Assembly: GCA_051646105.1 (NCBI GenBank)
Contig: JBOFCO010000204.1
Span: 1 to 47,832, forward strand
Source: JBOFCO01 sp051646105
GTDB taxonomy: Bacteria; Pseudomonadota; Alphaproteobacteria; Rhodobacterales; Rhodobacteraceae
Direction: 5' to 3'
DNA: 47,832 nt
The notes under the pieces were generated by a model that had not been told where the DNA came from, made no database searches, and worked only from the letters and a program-made list of their open reading frames with translations. Numbering within the stretch: the first letter of the stretch is position 1; every line of letters begins with the position of its first letter. Below, in pieces: positions 24,972 to 32,526 of the stretch. Made by a program: the position numbers and the translations under genes.

Positions 24972-24989
24972 GCAAAGTAGAAGTGTCGC
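24972..24989 (+). repeat. Left terminal inverted repeat of the IS
   Basis: GCAAAGTAGAAGTGTCGC matches the right end (26472-26489, inverted) at 17 of 18 positions. Confidence 0.85.
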
Positions 24990-24995
24990 ACCTGA

Positions 24996-25013
24996 GCAAA
25001 GTTAGAATGTCGC
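24996..25013 (+). repeat. Subterminal direct copy of the IS end motif
   Basis: GCAAAGTTAGAATGTCGC repeats the left end in direct orientation 24 bp further in. A matching second copy is not evident at the right end. It may be an additional transposase binding site. Confidence 0.7.
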
Positions 25014-25040
25014 CGTGGTCCCTAACGAGGAGTCGGCGGC

Positions 25041-26396
25041 ATGGGATGGGTGCTGATGAGCGAGCGCGAGGTTCACCGGGTCGAGGTGCTGTCCGGCGTT
25101 GTTGCTGGCCGGATGTCGACCTCGGAAGCGGCGTCGGTTCTGTGTCTGAGCGACCGTCAGGTTCAGAGACTGCTCAGGACGTTCCGTGAGGACGGCGCGG
25201 TCGCCTTGCGGCACAAGGCGCGTGGCCGACCGTCGAACAATCGGACCCTCGAGGGTCTGCGGGATCTGACCCTTTCGATTGTGCGCGAGCGTTATGCCGA
25301 TTTCGGCCCGACCTTGGCGGCCGAGCGTGATGGTGTGAAGGTCTCGCGAGAGACCCTGCGCAAGTGGATGGTCGAGGACGGGCTTTGGCTGTCGCGCAAC
25401 CAGCGGCGGGTCTTTCATCGCCCGCGGCTCCGGCGCGAATGCTATGGCGAGCTGATCCAGATCGACGGGTCCGACCATCGCTGGTTCGAGGATCGCGACA
25501 CGCCCTGCACGCTGATCGTGGCGGTGGATGATGCGACGGGCGCGATCCAGGAGATGCGCTTCGTCCCCTCGGAAAGCACCTTTGCCTATTTCGAGATGCT
25601 GGCGGGCTATCTCCGCCTGCACGGCAAGCCGGTAGCCTTCTACAGCGACAAGCACTCGGTGTTCCGGGTCGCCAAAGCGGATGCCAAATCCGGGCATCAG
25701 GCCACGCAGTTCGGACGTGCGCTTCTCGAGCTAAACATCGAGATTCTCTGTGCAAACTCAAGCCAGGCCAAGGGTCGCGTCGAGCGCAAGAATCGCACCT
25801 TGCAAGACCGGCTCGTCAAGGAGATGCGTCTCGATGGCGTGACCGGCATGAGGGCGGGCAACGACTGGCTGCCGGGCTGCATCCTGCGCCACAACCAGCA
25901 GTTTGCCCGCACCCCTTCCCGCCCTGACAACCTGCACCGCGCAGTGACCGAAAGCCCCGACCGGTTGGCTGACATCCTGTGCTGGCGCGATGAGCGTTAT
26001 GTCGGCCAGCAGCTGACGTTCTCCTATGAGCGCAAACGCATCATGCTGGAAGAGACGGAGGTCTCGCGCGGCCTCGTGGGCAAGTATGTCGACACCTACG
26101 CCTGGCCGGACGGGCGCTTTGACGTTCGCTGGAAGGGGTTTTCCCTGCCCTACCACGTCTTCGACCCCGACCAGCAGCGCGTGACCCATGCCGCGATCAC
26201 CGAGAACAAGCGGCTGTCGGAAGCCTTGGCCTTCGCCAAGGAGATCCAGGATGCCCGACTTGCCGAGCCGGTCAAAGTCGGCAAGCAGCGAACCCGCTAC
26301 ACGCCAACCGGACGCAAGCCACCCGGTCCCAAGGGCTGGGCCGAGAAACGTGCCGACCGCCGCGCGGCCGAAGCGGCAGCTCACGCAGCCGAGTAA
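25041..26396 (+). CDS. IS transposase (ISNCY family, DDE)
   Basis: A 451-residue DDE transposase. The N-terminal helix-turn-helix (STSEAASVLCLSDRQVQRLL, 26-45) binds DNA. Catalytic residues are Asp142 (IQIDGSDHRWFED), Asp203 (FYSDKHSVFR) and Glu248 (KGRVERKNRTLQDRLVKEMR). The ATG at 25041 has GAGGAG 9 bases upstream. The frame is intact, so the element may still be active. The basic C-terminus (GRKPPGPKGWAEKRADRRAAE) is usual. Confidence 0.93.
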   Translation: MGWVLMSEREVHRVEVLSGVVAGRMSTSEAASVLCLSDRQVQRLLRTFREDGAVALRHKARGRPSNNRTLEGLRDLTLSIVRERYADFGPTLAAERDGVKVSRETLRKWMVEDGLWLSRNQRRVFHRPRLRRECYGELIQIDGSDHRWFEDRDTPCTLIVAVDDATGAIQEMRFVPSESTFAYFEMLAGYLRLHGKPVAFYSDKHSVFRVAKADAKSGHQATQFGRALLELNIEILCANSSQAKGRVERKNRTLQDRLVKEMRLDGVTGMRAGNDWLPGCILRHNQQFARTPSRPDNLHRAVTESPDRLADILCWRDERYVGQQLTFSYERKRIMLEETEVSRGLVGKYVDTYAWPDGRFDVRWKGFSLPYHVFDPDQQRVTHAAITENKRLSEALAFAKEIQDARLAEPVKVGKQRTRYTPTGRKPPGPKGWAEKRADRRAAEAAAHAAE

Positions 26397-26471
26397 GCCT
26401 GACCGCAGGACCGGTCAGGCCTGCGATATCTGAGGTCTCCGCCCTGCCCGGTCCTGTTCTGACAGCGCAAC

Positions 26472-26489
26472 GCGACATTTCTACTTTGC
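26472..26489 (-). repeat. Right terminal inverted repeat of the IS
   Basis: Read on the minus strand it is GCAAAGTAGAAATGTCGC, the partner of 24972-24989. The outer boundary is placed at the last matching base. Confidence 0.85.
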
Positions 26490-26565
26490 AGAGAAGACGA
26501 CGCATAAACTTGGTGACAACATACTGTATGGCATGCGCCCATGACCTATCAGAAACCACCACCAT

Positions 26566-26577
26566 GTTAGCGCTATC
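26566..26577 (+). promoter_or_regulatory. CceR-like operator upstream of eda (one mismatch)
   Basis: GTTAGCGCTATC matches the zwf/edd palindrome GTTAGCGCTAAC at 11 of 12 positions. It is preceded by AT, as in longer versions of such LacI-family sites. It lies 74 bp before the eda ATG and 76 bp inside the IS boundary, so the IS left the site intact. Confidence 0.65.
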
Positions 26578-26651
26578 CTCTTTTCCGTTGTGATATGACC
26601 CCTCAGGCGCTAGTGATCCCCCCGACTTCTGTTTCAGTTGAGAGGCGCAGG

Positions 26652-27296
26652 ATGACCATCTTCGACAGTCTTTCGGGCTTTGGTGTCGTTCCGGTGATTG
26701 CCATTGATGACGCAGCAGCGGCATTGCCCCTGGCGGATGCGCTGATCGAGGGCGGTCTGCCCGTGGCAGAGATCACATTCCGCACAGGCGCGGCGCGGGA
26801 AACCATCGCGGCCATGGCAAAGCATCGGCCGAACATGCTGGTCGGCTCCGGGACGGTCATCACCAATGCGCAGGTCGATCAGTCGGTGGATGCCGGTGCG
26901 CGCTTTGCGCTGGCGCCGGGGTTCGATGCCGAAACTGTTGCCTATGCGGCCTCATGCGGCCTGCCCTTTGCACCCGGTATCATGACCCCCAGCGATCTTC
27001 AGGCCGCGCTGAAGGCGGGCTGCCGGATGGTCAAGTTCTTTCCCGCGATGCCCGCTGGCGGACCGAACATGCTGAAGAATGTTGCAGCCCCCTATCTGCA
27101 TACCGGCGTCACCTTCAATCCGACCGGCGGCGTGACGATGGACAATCTGGGCGACTGGCTGGCGCTGCCAGAGGTCCGCGCCGTGGGTGGAACCTGGATT
27201 GCAACGCGGGCAGATATCGCTGCTGGAAACTGGGCGAAGATCACCGCAAATGCCAGGGCCGCTGTCGCCCGTGTGAAAGAACTGCGCGCCGCCTGA
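26652..27296 (+). CDS. eda: KDPG aldolase (2-dehydro-3-deoxyphosphogluconate aldolase)
   Basis: Cleaves 2-keto-3-deoxy-6-phosphogluconate to pyruvate and glyceraldehyde-3-phosphate, the last step of the Entner-Doudoroff path. The 214-residue TIM barrel has VAEITFRT with catalytic Glu40, VGSGTV, GIMTPSDL, and the Schiff-base Lys128 in MVKFFPA, then PTGGV. The ATG at 26652 follows AGAGGCGCAGG. Not adjacent to edd here; the shared operator links them. Confidence 0.95.
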   Translation: MTIFDSLSGFGVVPVIAIDDAAAALPLADALIEGGLPVAEITFRTGAARETIAAMAKHRPNMLVGSGTVITNAQVDQSVDAGARFALAPGFDAETVAYAASCGLPFAPGIMTPSDLQAALKAGCRMVKFFPAMPAGGPNMLKNVAAPYLHTGVTFNPTGGVTMDNLGDWLALPEVRAVGGTWIATRADIAAGNWAKITANARAAVARVKELRAA

Positions 27297-27381
27297 CCGG
27301 GCTTGGGGCGGCACCCTGCCCCTTCGGTGCATGGTTGTATCCTGTGCCGCGCAGCCTAAGCTATGCCGCAGGAGGCTTCGA

Positions 27382-28242
27382 ATGGTCGCGCTTGCCTTGG
27401 GCCTGATGGCCGCGCTGTTCTGGGGAACGCATGACCTGCTGGTGCGCATCATTTCGCGTGGCAGCGATTCAATGACCGCGCTGTTGTTGGTCCTTGCGAT
27501 GGGATTGGCGCTGCTTTTGCCGGTTGCCGCATTCATGGGCGGATGGGAAGAGGCAACCCCATGGGCAATGGCACTGGCCGCTCTTTCCGGCGCGGCCTAC
27601 GCGATTGGCGGGGTCGGCCTTTACAAGGCTTTCGCCATTGGTCCTGTCCGGCTGGTCGCACCGATCACCGGCAGTTATCCGGTTCTGGCCGTGGCGATTG
27701 CTGCCGTGACGGGCAGGCCGGTCACGTTGGCTCAATGGCTGGCGATTGCAGCGGTGGTCGCGGGGATTGCGCTGGTCGCCGCCTTGTCAGAAAATCACGC
27801 GGAACCTTCGGTAACTTCAGGCCGCAACCATGCGATTTTATGGGGCCTTTCCGGTTCTATCGGTTTTGCGCTGACCTTTGCCCTGGGGCAGGAAGCGACA
27901 CGGCAATGGGCCGAAGTACCGGTTCTGGTCATCACCAGACTGGCCGCGATGATGGCATTGGCGGTGGTGTTGGTGTTGCGGCGGCACAGGTTTCATCTGC
28001 ACCGCCCGCATCTGCCGCTTGTCCTGATAATGGCACTTCTTGACGTGGTGGCGGTAGGTGTCGTGATCGCATCGGGCACACTGGCGGATGCCGAATTCGC
28101 CACCGTCGCCTCGTCGCTGTTCGGTGTGGTTGCGATCCTGCTGGCCTGGCGATTTCTCGGGGAAGCGGTTCGTCCCGTCCAGTGGTTCGGTCTGGCGCTT
28201 GCCTTCGCCGGAATCGCCTATCTTGCAACCAGCGCTGGCTGA
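27382..28242 (+). CDS. EamA-family (DMT) transporter
   Basis: A 286-residue membrane protein with ten predicted spans in two EamA repeats. The first begins ALALGLMAALFWGTHDLLVR and the second AILWGLSGSIGFALTFALG; the repeat ends SGAAYAIGGVGLYKAFAIGPVRLVAPI and AEFATVASSLFGVVAILLAWRFLGE are characteristic. Such proteins export metabolites or amino acids. GGAGG (27371-27375) sets the ATG at 27382. It may be read with eda (85-bp gap). Confidence 0.88.
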   Translation: MVALALGLMAALFWGTHDLLVRIISRGSDSMTALLLVLAMGLALLLPVAAFMGGWEEATPWAMALAALSGAAYAIGGVGLYKAFAIGPVRLVAPITGSYPVLAVAIAAVTGRPVTLAQWLAIAAVVAGIALVAALSENHAEPSVTSGRNHAILWGLSGSIGFALTFALGQEATRQWAEVPVLVITRLAAMMALAVVLVLRRHRFHLHRPHLPLVLIMALLDVVAVGVVIASGTLADAEFATVASSLFGVVAILLAWRFLGEAVRPVQWFGLALAFAGIAYLATSAG

Positions 28243-28461
28243 TCGCCGCCTGCCAAGCGACTTCAACGGCAACAGCATGACCGAAAACAACAGGGGTTGC
28301 CCAAATCCGGTTTAATACAACCGTGGACCGTGATCTAAGGGCGAACAAGCGGCGGAACGCCCGACGAGCAGAACGGATCGACGAATATGCCCGTGCAGAA
28401 TGCAGCACATTACAGTCGCGTTGAGTTTCAGGACTTCGCCACTTCGGATCATCCACCGAAG

Positions 28462-29871
28462 ATGAAAGGGGCTTGGGCAAAGGCCCTGCCGCTTGTCCTG
28501 GCGATTCTGGTGGGATGTGGCGGCCCCCCTGCCCCTGTGGCACCCCAAAACGATACTGCCGCGCGGCTGGATGCCCGGCTGCCCACGGGGCTGGCACTGC
28601 CTCCGATGCGCAGCTTCGACCGGCCCGATCCTGTTGGGCCGCAGCGGTCCAACGCGGAAATGGCCCAGGATTTCCGTGACCTTTTCTTCCGTCTGGAAAG
28701 CGGACGGTCGCTGCCGGTGTTTACCCGCTATGAGGGGCCGGTCATCCTGACGATGACGGGAAACGTGCCGCCCACTGCCCCGCAGGATCTTGGGCGGCTG
28801 TTGGCGCGGCTGCGATCCGAAGCCGGGATCGACATCCGCCAGGGCAACGCTCGCGATGCCCAGATCACTGTGGAATTCCTTTCACGCCGCAAGATGCAGT
28901 CGCTGGTGCCGAATGCGGCCTGCTTCGTCGCCCCGCGTGTGACCGGCTGGGACGACTACCGCGCCTCTCGCCGCAGCGCGCGGGTCGACTGGGCCACACT
29001 GACCATGCGCGAAAGGGCCACGATTTTCATTCCGAACGACACCGCCCCGCAGGAAATCCGTGACTGTCTGCACGAAGAACTGGCACAGGCGCTTGGCCCG
29101 CTGAACGATCTTTATCGCCTGCCGGATTCGGTGTTCAACGATGATAATTTCCACACCGTCCTGACCGGATTCGACATGCTGATGCTGCGCGCGGCCTATG
29201 CGCCCGAGCTGCGCTCCGGCATGGCAGAGGGCGAGGTTGCAGCGCTTTTGCCCGGTGTCCTGAACCGGTTCAACCCACGCGGGTCGGGCGGCCTGTCCCG
29301 CGCCCCTGCCCCGCCCACGCCTGACGGCTGGAAGCGCGCGATAGAAACCGCGCTTGGCGGAGGCGGGTCGGAACGCGCCCGCCGCGATGCTGCGCGCCGC
29401 GCCGTCGCCTATGCGGAAGCGGGGCGCTGGCAGGATCCGCGCCGGGGCTTCAGCCACTTCGCCTATGGCCGCCTTGCCCTGGCCGAGGAACTGGACGAAG
29501 GGCTGGCAGCCTTTCTTCAGGCAGGGGCCTATTTTTCCGCCGATCCGACAACGCAGGTGCAGGCGGCCCATGTCGAGATGCAGCTTGCCGCATTCGCCCT
29601 GTCGACCGGACAGGCGGATGAGGCGATCACCCTGACGAACCGCTCGCTTGTAACGGTGATGCGATCGGAAAACGCAGCCCTGCTTGCCACACTGCTGATG
29701 ATAAAGGCGGAAGCGCTGGACATGGCGGGGCGTCATGAGGACGCGACAACAGTGCGCGTGGACAGTCTGGGCTGGGCGCGCTACGGATTCGGGTCTGAAC
29801 AGGCGGTGCGGGCGCGGCTGACCGAAATCGCGTTGCTGTCACCTGCAAACCGGACAGGGTTGACAAGATGA
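28462..29871 (+). CDS. DUF2927 lipoprotein
   Basis: A 470-residue lipoprotein. The signal peptide MKGAWAKALPLVLAILVGC has lipobox LVGC, making Cys19 the lipidated residue. The DUF2927 region follows: NAEMAQDFRDLFFRLESGR, then CLHEELAQALGPLNDLYRLPDSVFNDDNFHTVLT. The latter contains an HEExx segment but lacks the second histidine of zincins. The C-terminal 150 residues look like helical TPR-type repeats (AVAYAEAGRW..., GYGRLALAEEL-like). The ATG at 28462 is chosen because it gives the lipobox; the ATG at 28387 is possible. ATGA overlap with the next gene. Confidence 0.82.
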   Translation: MKGAWAKALPLVLAILVGCGGPPAPVAPQNDTAARLDARLPTGLALPPMRSFDRPDPVGPQRSNAEMAQDFRDLFFRLESGRSLPVFTRYEGPVILTMTGNVPPTAPQDLGRLLARLRSEAGIDIRQGNARDAQITVEFLSRRKMQSLVPNAACFVAPRVTGWDDYRASRRSARVDWATLTMRERATIFIPNDTAPQEIRDCLHEELAQALGPLNDLYRLPDSVFNDDNFHTVLTGFDMLMLRAAYAPELRSGMAEGEVAALLPGVLNRFNPRGSGGLSRAPAPPTPDGWKRAIETALGGGGSERARRDAARRAVAYAEAGRWQDPRRGFSHFAYGRLALAEELDEGLAAFLQAGAYFSADPTTQVQAAHVEMQLAAFALSTGQADEAITLTNRSLVTVMRSENAALLATLLMIKAEALDMAGRHEDATTVRVDSLGWARYGFGSEQAVRARLTEIALLSPANRTGLTR

Positions 29872-30035
29872 TCGTGATCGCGGGGCTGTTTCTGGGCAGC
29901 ATCTTTGGCGGTGTTATCGCGCGCAAAAAGGGCGGCGACCGTCTGGACATCGCGCAATATGCCGCCGTCTGTGCCCTGATCGGCGCCATGCTGGGCATGT
30001 TCGCAACCATCGTGATCGAGCGTCTGGCGGGCTGA
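29868..30035 (+). CDS. 55-residue two-span membrane protein
   Basis: A 55-residue protein: MIVIAGLFLGSIFGGVIA, a basic turn RKKGGDRLD, then AQYAAVCALIGAMLGMFATIVIERLAG. Two membrane helices with glycine-zipper spacing are expected. Its ATG overlaps the DUF2927 stop (ATGA), and the VWA gene starts 3 bp after its stop, so it is firmly inside the operon. Function unknown. Confidence 0.75.
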   Translation: MIVIAGLFLGSIFGGVIARKKGGDRLDIAQYAAVCALIGAMLGMFATIVIERLAG

Positions 30036-30038
30036 CCC

Positions 30039-31223
30039 ATGTTCCTGCCCTTTTTCGCCAGTTTGCGCGACGAAGGGGTGCCGGTATCCGTGCGCGAATA
30101 CCTGACCTTGCTGGAGGCGATGGCCGCCGGTCTGGCGGAATTCGACCCCGAGGATTTCTATCATCTGGCCCGCACCATTCTGGTCAAGGACGAAACCCGG
30201 ATTGATGCGTTTGACCGTGCCTTCGCCCGCAGCTTTCAGGGGCTGGCGGCGCTGTCTGCCGACGATGTTCTTGCCTCGCTGGACCTGCCGGAGGACTGGC
30301 TGCGCCGTCTCGCAACCGGGAACCTGACCGATGAGGAAAAGGCAAAGGTGCAGGCGCTCGGCGGTTTCGACAGGCTGATGGAAACCCTGCGCCAGCGTCT
30401 TGCCGAACAGAAGGGGCGGCATCAGGGTGGGTCAAAGTGGATCGGCACTGCGGGCACTTCGCCCTTTGGTGCCTATGGCTATAACCCGGAAGGCATCCGC
30501 ATCGGCCAGCATGAAAGCCGCCACCGCCGCGCTGTCAAGGTCTGGGACCGACGGGAGTTTCGCGATCTGGAGGGACGGGCTGAACTGAACAGCCGGGGGC
30601 TGAAGGTTGCCCTGCGCCGCCTGCGTCGCTGGGCCCGCGAAGGCGGGGTCGAGGAACTGGATATGGAAGGCACGATCCGGGCCAGCGCCGAGCACGGCCA
30701 TATCGACGTGCGCACCCGGCCGGAACGGCGCAACGGTATCAAGGTGCTGCTGTTTCTGGATATCGGCGGGTCGATGGATGATCATGTGAACCGCGTAGAC
30801 ATGCTGTTCACTGCCGCGAAAAGCGCGTTCCGGCATCTGGAACACATCTATTTCCACAACTGCCTTTATGAATTCGTCTGGCGCGACAACCGCCGTCGGT
30901 TTGACCAGCGTACCCCAACCACCGACCTGTTCCATCGCTATGGCCCCGACTGGCGGGCGATCTTCGTGGGTGATGCCAGCATGTCGCCCTATGAACTGGC
31001 CGTGCCCGGCGGTGCGTCGGAACACCACAATCCGGAAGCGGGGCACGTCTGGCTGGCCCGCGCGCGCGAACACTGGCCCGTTCATGCCTGGATCAACCCG
31101 GTGCCTGAAAATTACTGGGGCTATACCCAGACCATCGGCATGATCCACCAGCAGTTTCAGGGCCGCATGTTTCCCATGTCTGTCGATGGCATCAGCGCGG
31201 CGATGAAAGCCATGGCGCGCTGA
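30039..31223 (+). CDS. VWA domain protein, CoxE-like
   Basis: A 394-residue protein of the COG3552/CoxE type. A helical N-terminal domain (FFASLRDEGVPVSVREYLTLLEAM) is followed by a VWA domain with the metal site in LLFLDIGGSMDDHV near 240-253; Gly replaces the usual first Ser of DxSxS. Such proteins act with MoxR AAA ATPases to insert cofactors or activate targets; no MoxR gene is in the window. It follows the 55-residue gene after 3 bp. Confidence 0.87.
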   Translation: MFLPFFASLRDEGVPVSVREYLTLLEAMAAGLAEFDPEDFYHLARTILVKDETRIDAFDRAFARSFQGLAALSADDVLASLDLPEDWLRRLATGNLTDEEKAKVQALGGFDRLMETLRQRLAEQKGRHQGGSKWIGTAGTSPFGAYGYNPEGIRIGQHESRHRRAVKVWDRREFRDLEGRAELNSRGLKVALRRLRRWAREGGVEELDMEGTIRASAEHGHIDVRTRPERRNGIKVLLFLDIGGSMDDHVNRVDMLFTAAKSAFRHLEHIYFHNCLYEFVWRDNRRRFDQRTPTTDLFHRYGPDWRAIFVGDASMSPYELAVPGGASEHHNPEAGHVWLARAREHWPVHAWINPVPENYWGYTQTIGMIHQQFQGRMFPMSVDGISAAMKAMAR

Positions 31224-31277
31224 TACCACCGGGCGTCGGGTCTTGCCCTCCGCATCGCCCGCGCCCATATCCGCCCC

Positions 31278-31970
31278 ATGGGACCGCTTCTGATTTCCGT
31301 GCTTGTCATCACCGCCGTGACAACCCTGCTGCGGCTGGCTTCGGCGCGGGCATCCTCTGCCCGGCTTCTGGCCGATGCCCGCCCGCTGGAAGACCGGGGC
31401 ATTGCCGCCATGGCGGCGCGGATTGCATCAACGCTCGACCTTCCGCGTCTGGTCGTAAGGGTGCATGACGCGCCGATGGTGAACGGTTTTGCCGCGCCAG
31501 ACGGCAACATCTATCTGACGCGCGGTTTCATTGACCATTACCGCGCGGGCCGGGTGACCGACGCCGAACTGGCCAGCGTCATCGCGCATGAACTGGGCCA
31601 TGTTGCGCTTGGCCACACCCGCCGCCGCATGATCGATTTTACCGGACAAAGCGCGCTGGTCATCCTGATCGGAACGATTCTTGGCCGCTTCATCCCCTTC
31701 GTCGGGTTCTGGATCGCGGATTTCCTGCTGGGCCTGTTCGCTGCACGCCTGTCGCGCCGCGATGAATATGAGGCAGATGAATATGCTGCGGCCGTGCTGA
31801 CCCGCGCGGGCATCGGCACCGCTCCGCAGAAATCGCTGTTCCGCAAGCTGGGTCACCTGTCAGGAAATATCGGTGCCGAAATCCCCGACTGGCTGCGCAG
31901 TCACCCCAGGGTTGAGGACCGTATCAGCGCTATCGAGGCGCTGGAAAGGCGCTGGCACCAGCAGGCCTGA
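31278..31970 (+). CDS. M48-family zinc metalloprotease
   Basis: A 230-residue membrane-anchored peptidase. An N-terminal span (LLISVLVITAVTTLL) precedes the zinc motif H104ELGH108; Glu165 in EYEADEYA is the third ligand. A second hydrophobic pair lies between (ALVILIGTILGRFIPFVGFWIADFLLGLF). The domain order resembles HtpX/Oma1-type quality-control proteases. It follows the VWA gene by 54 bp in the same direction. Confidence 0.9.
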   Translation: MGPLLISVLVITAVTTLLRLASARASSARLLADARPLEDRGIAAMAARIASTLDLPRLVVRVHDAPMVNGFAAPDGNIYLTRGFIDHYRAGRVTDAELASVIAHELGHVALGHTRRRMIDFTGQSALVILIGTILGRFIPFVGFWIADFLLGLFAARLSRRDEYEADEYAAAVLTRAGIGTAPQKSLFRKLGHLSGNIGAEIPDWLRSHPRVEDRISAIEALERRWHQQA

Positions 31971-31980
31971 ACGCCCTGCC

Positions 31981-32526
31981 CTAACCTGCTGTCATCGCCT
32001 TGCCCAGGCGCGGCAACCCTGCCCGTTTCAGAAATGCCCGCAACGGCAATGCTTCGCCCGACAGTCGTTCCGCCTCGGCATGGACCTGCGTCACTGCCGC
32101 AGCCACGGTATCCGCATTGCCTGACCACAGCTCCCAAAGAAACCCGTCGGGATCGCGCCGCTGGATGCCTTCGGCGGCCAGAACATGCTGTGGAAAATCG
32201 CCGTGGTTGAAGGTCAGCAGCACATCCGCGCCCGCCCCGATCGCCGCCGCCAGCACATGCACGTCATCCGGGTCAGGCAGGACAAGCCGCGCGGCCACGG
32301 CTTCCGGCACCTGAACCATGGCAGCGGGAAAATCGGCCTGCGCCTGCGCCACCTCGCCCCTCGCCATCTGCTCGGCCACGGCCCCCAGCTTGCGGGTTGC
32401 GCGTGCCCACTCTTCCAGAATCCGCGTTGACCACAGCGGTCTGAACAGCCCCCGCTCGGCAGCGGCCAGCAGGATTTCCCGCAGCACCGTCGGATACAGC
32501 ACACAAGCGTCCAGCAGAACCTTCAT
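31981..32526 (-). CDS. PIN-domain protein
   Basis: A 181-residue protein with PIN nuclease features: Asp7 in MKVLLDACVLYP, Glu38 or Glu39 in RILEEWARA, the LPDPDDVHVLAAA acidic block and the TFNHGDFP strand. The ATG at 32526 overlaps the rlmI stop (ATGA). No antitoxin gene precedes it, so it is unlikely to be a classical VapC; coupling to an rRNA methyltransferase suggests an RNA-related task. That last point is inference. Confidence 0.82.
   Translation of the reverse strand: MKVLLDACVLYPTVLREILLAAAERGLFRPLWSTRILEEWARATRKLGAVAEQMARGEVAQAQADFPAAMVQVPEAVAARLVLPDPDDVHVLAAAIGAGADVLLTFNHGDFPQHVLAAEGIQRRDPDGFLWELWSGNADTVAAAVTQVHAEAERLSGEALPLRAFLKRAGLPRLGKAMTAG

Larger units (their letters stand above)
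24972..26489 (+). mobile_element. Complete insertion sequence, ISNCY type, about 1.5 kb
   Basis: The ends are GCAAAGTAGAAGTGTCGC (24972-24989) and the inverse of GCAAAGTAGAAATGTCGC (26472-26489), 18 bp with one mismatch. Between them is one intact transposase. No target-site duplication is obvious: the flanks read GTAAGC on the left and AGAGAA on the right. The element separates rpe from eda without breaking either gene. Confidence 0.87.

Noticed and set aside
27305..27322. GGGGC/GCCCC hairpin after eda as a terminator
   Set aside because: The stem is only 5 bp with an 8-nt loop and no T-run, so readthrough into the EamA gene is likely.
31981..32526. PIN gene as a VapC toxin
   Set aside because: No antitoxin frame precedes it; rlmI overlaps its start instead.
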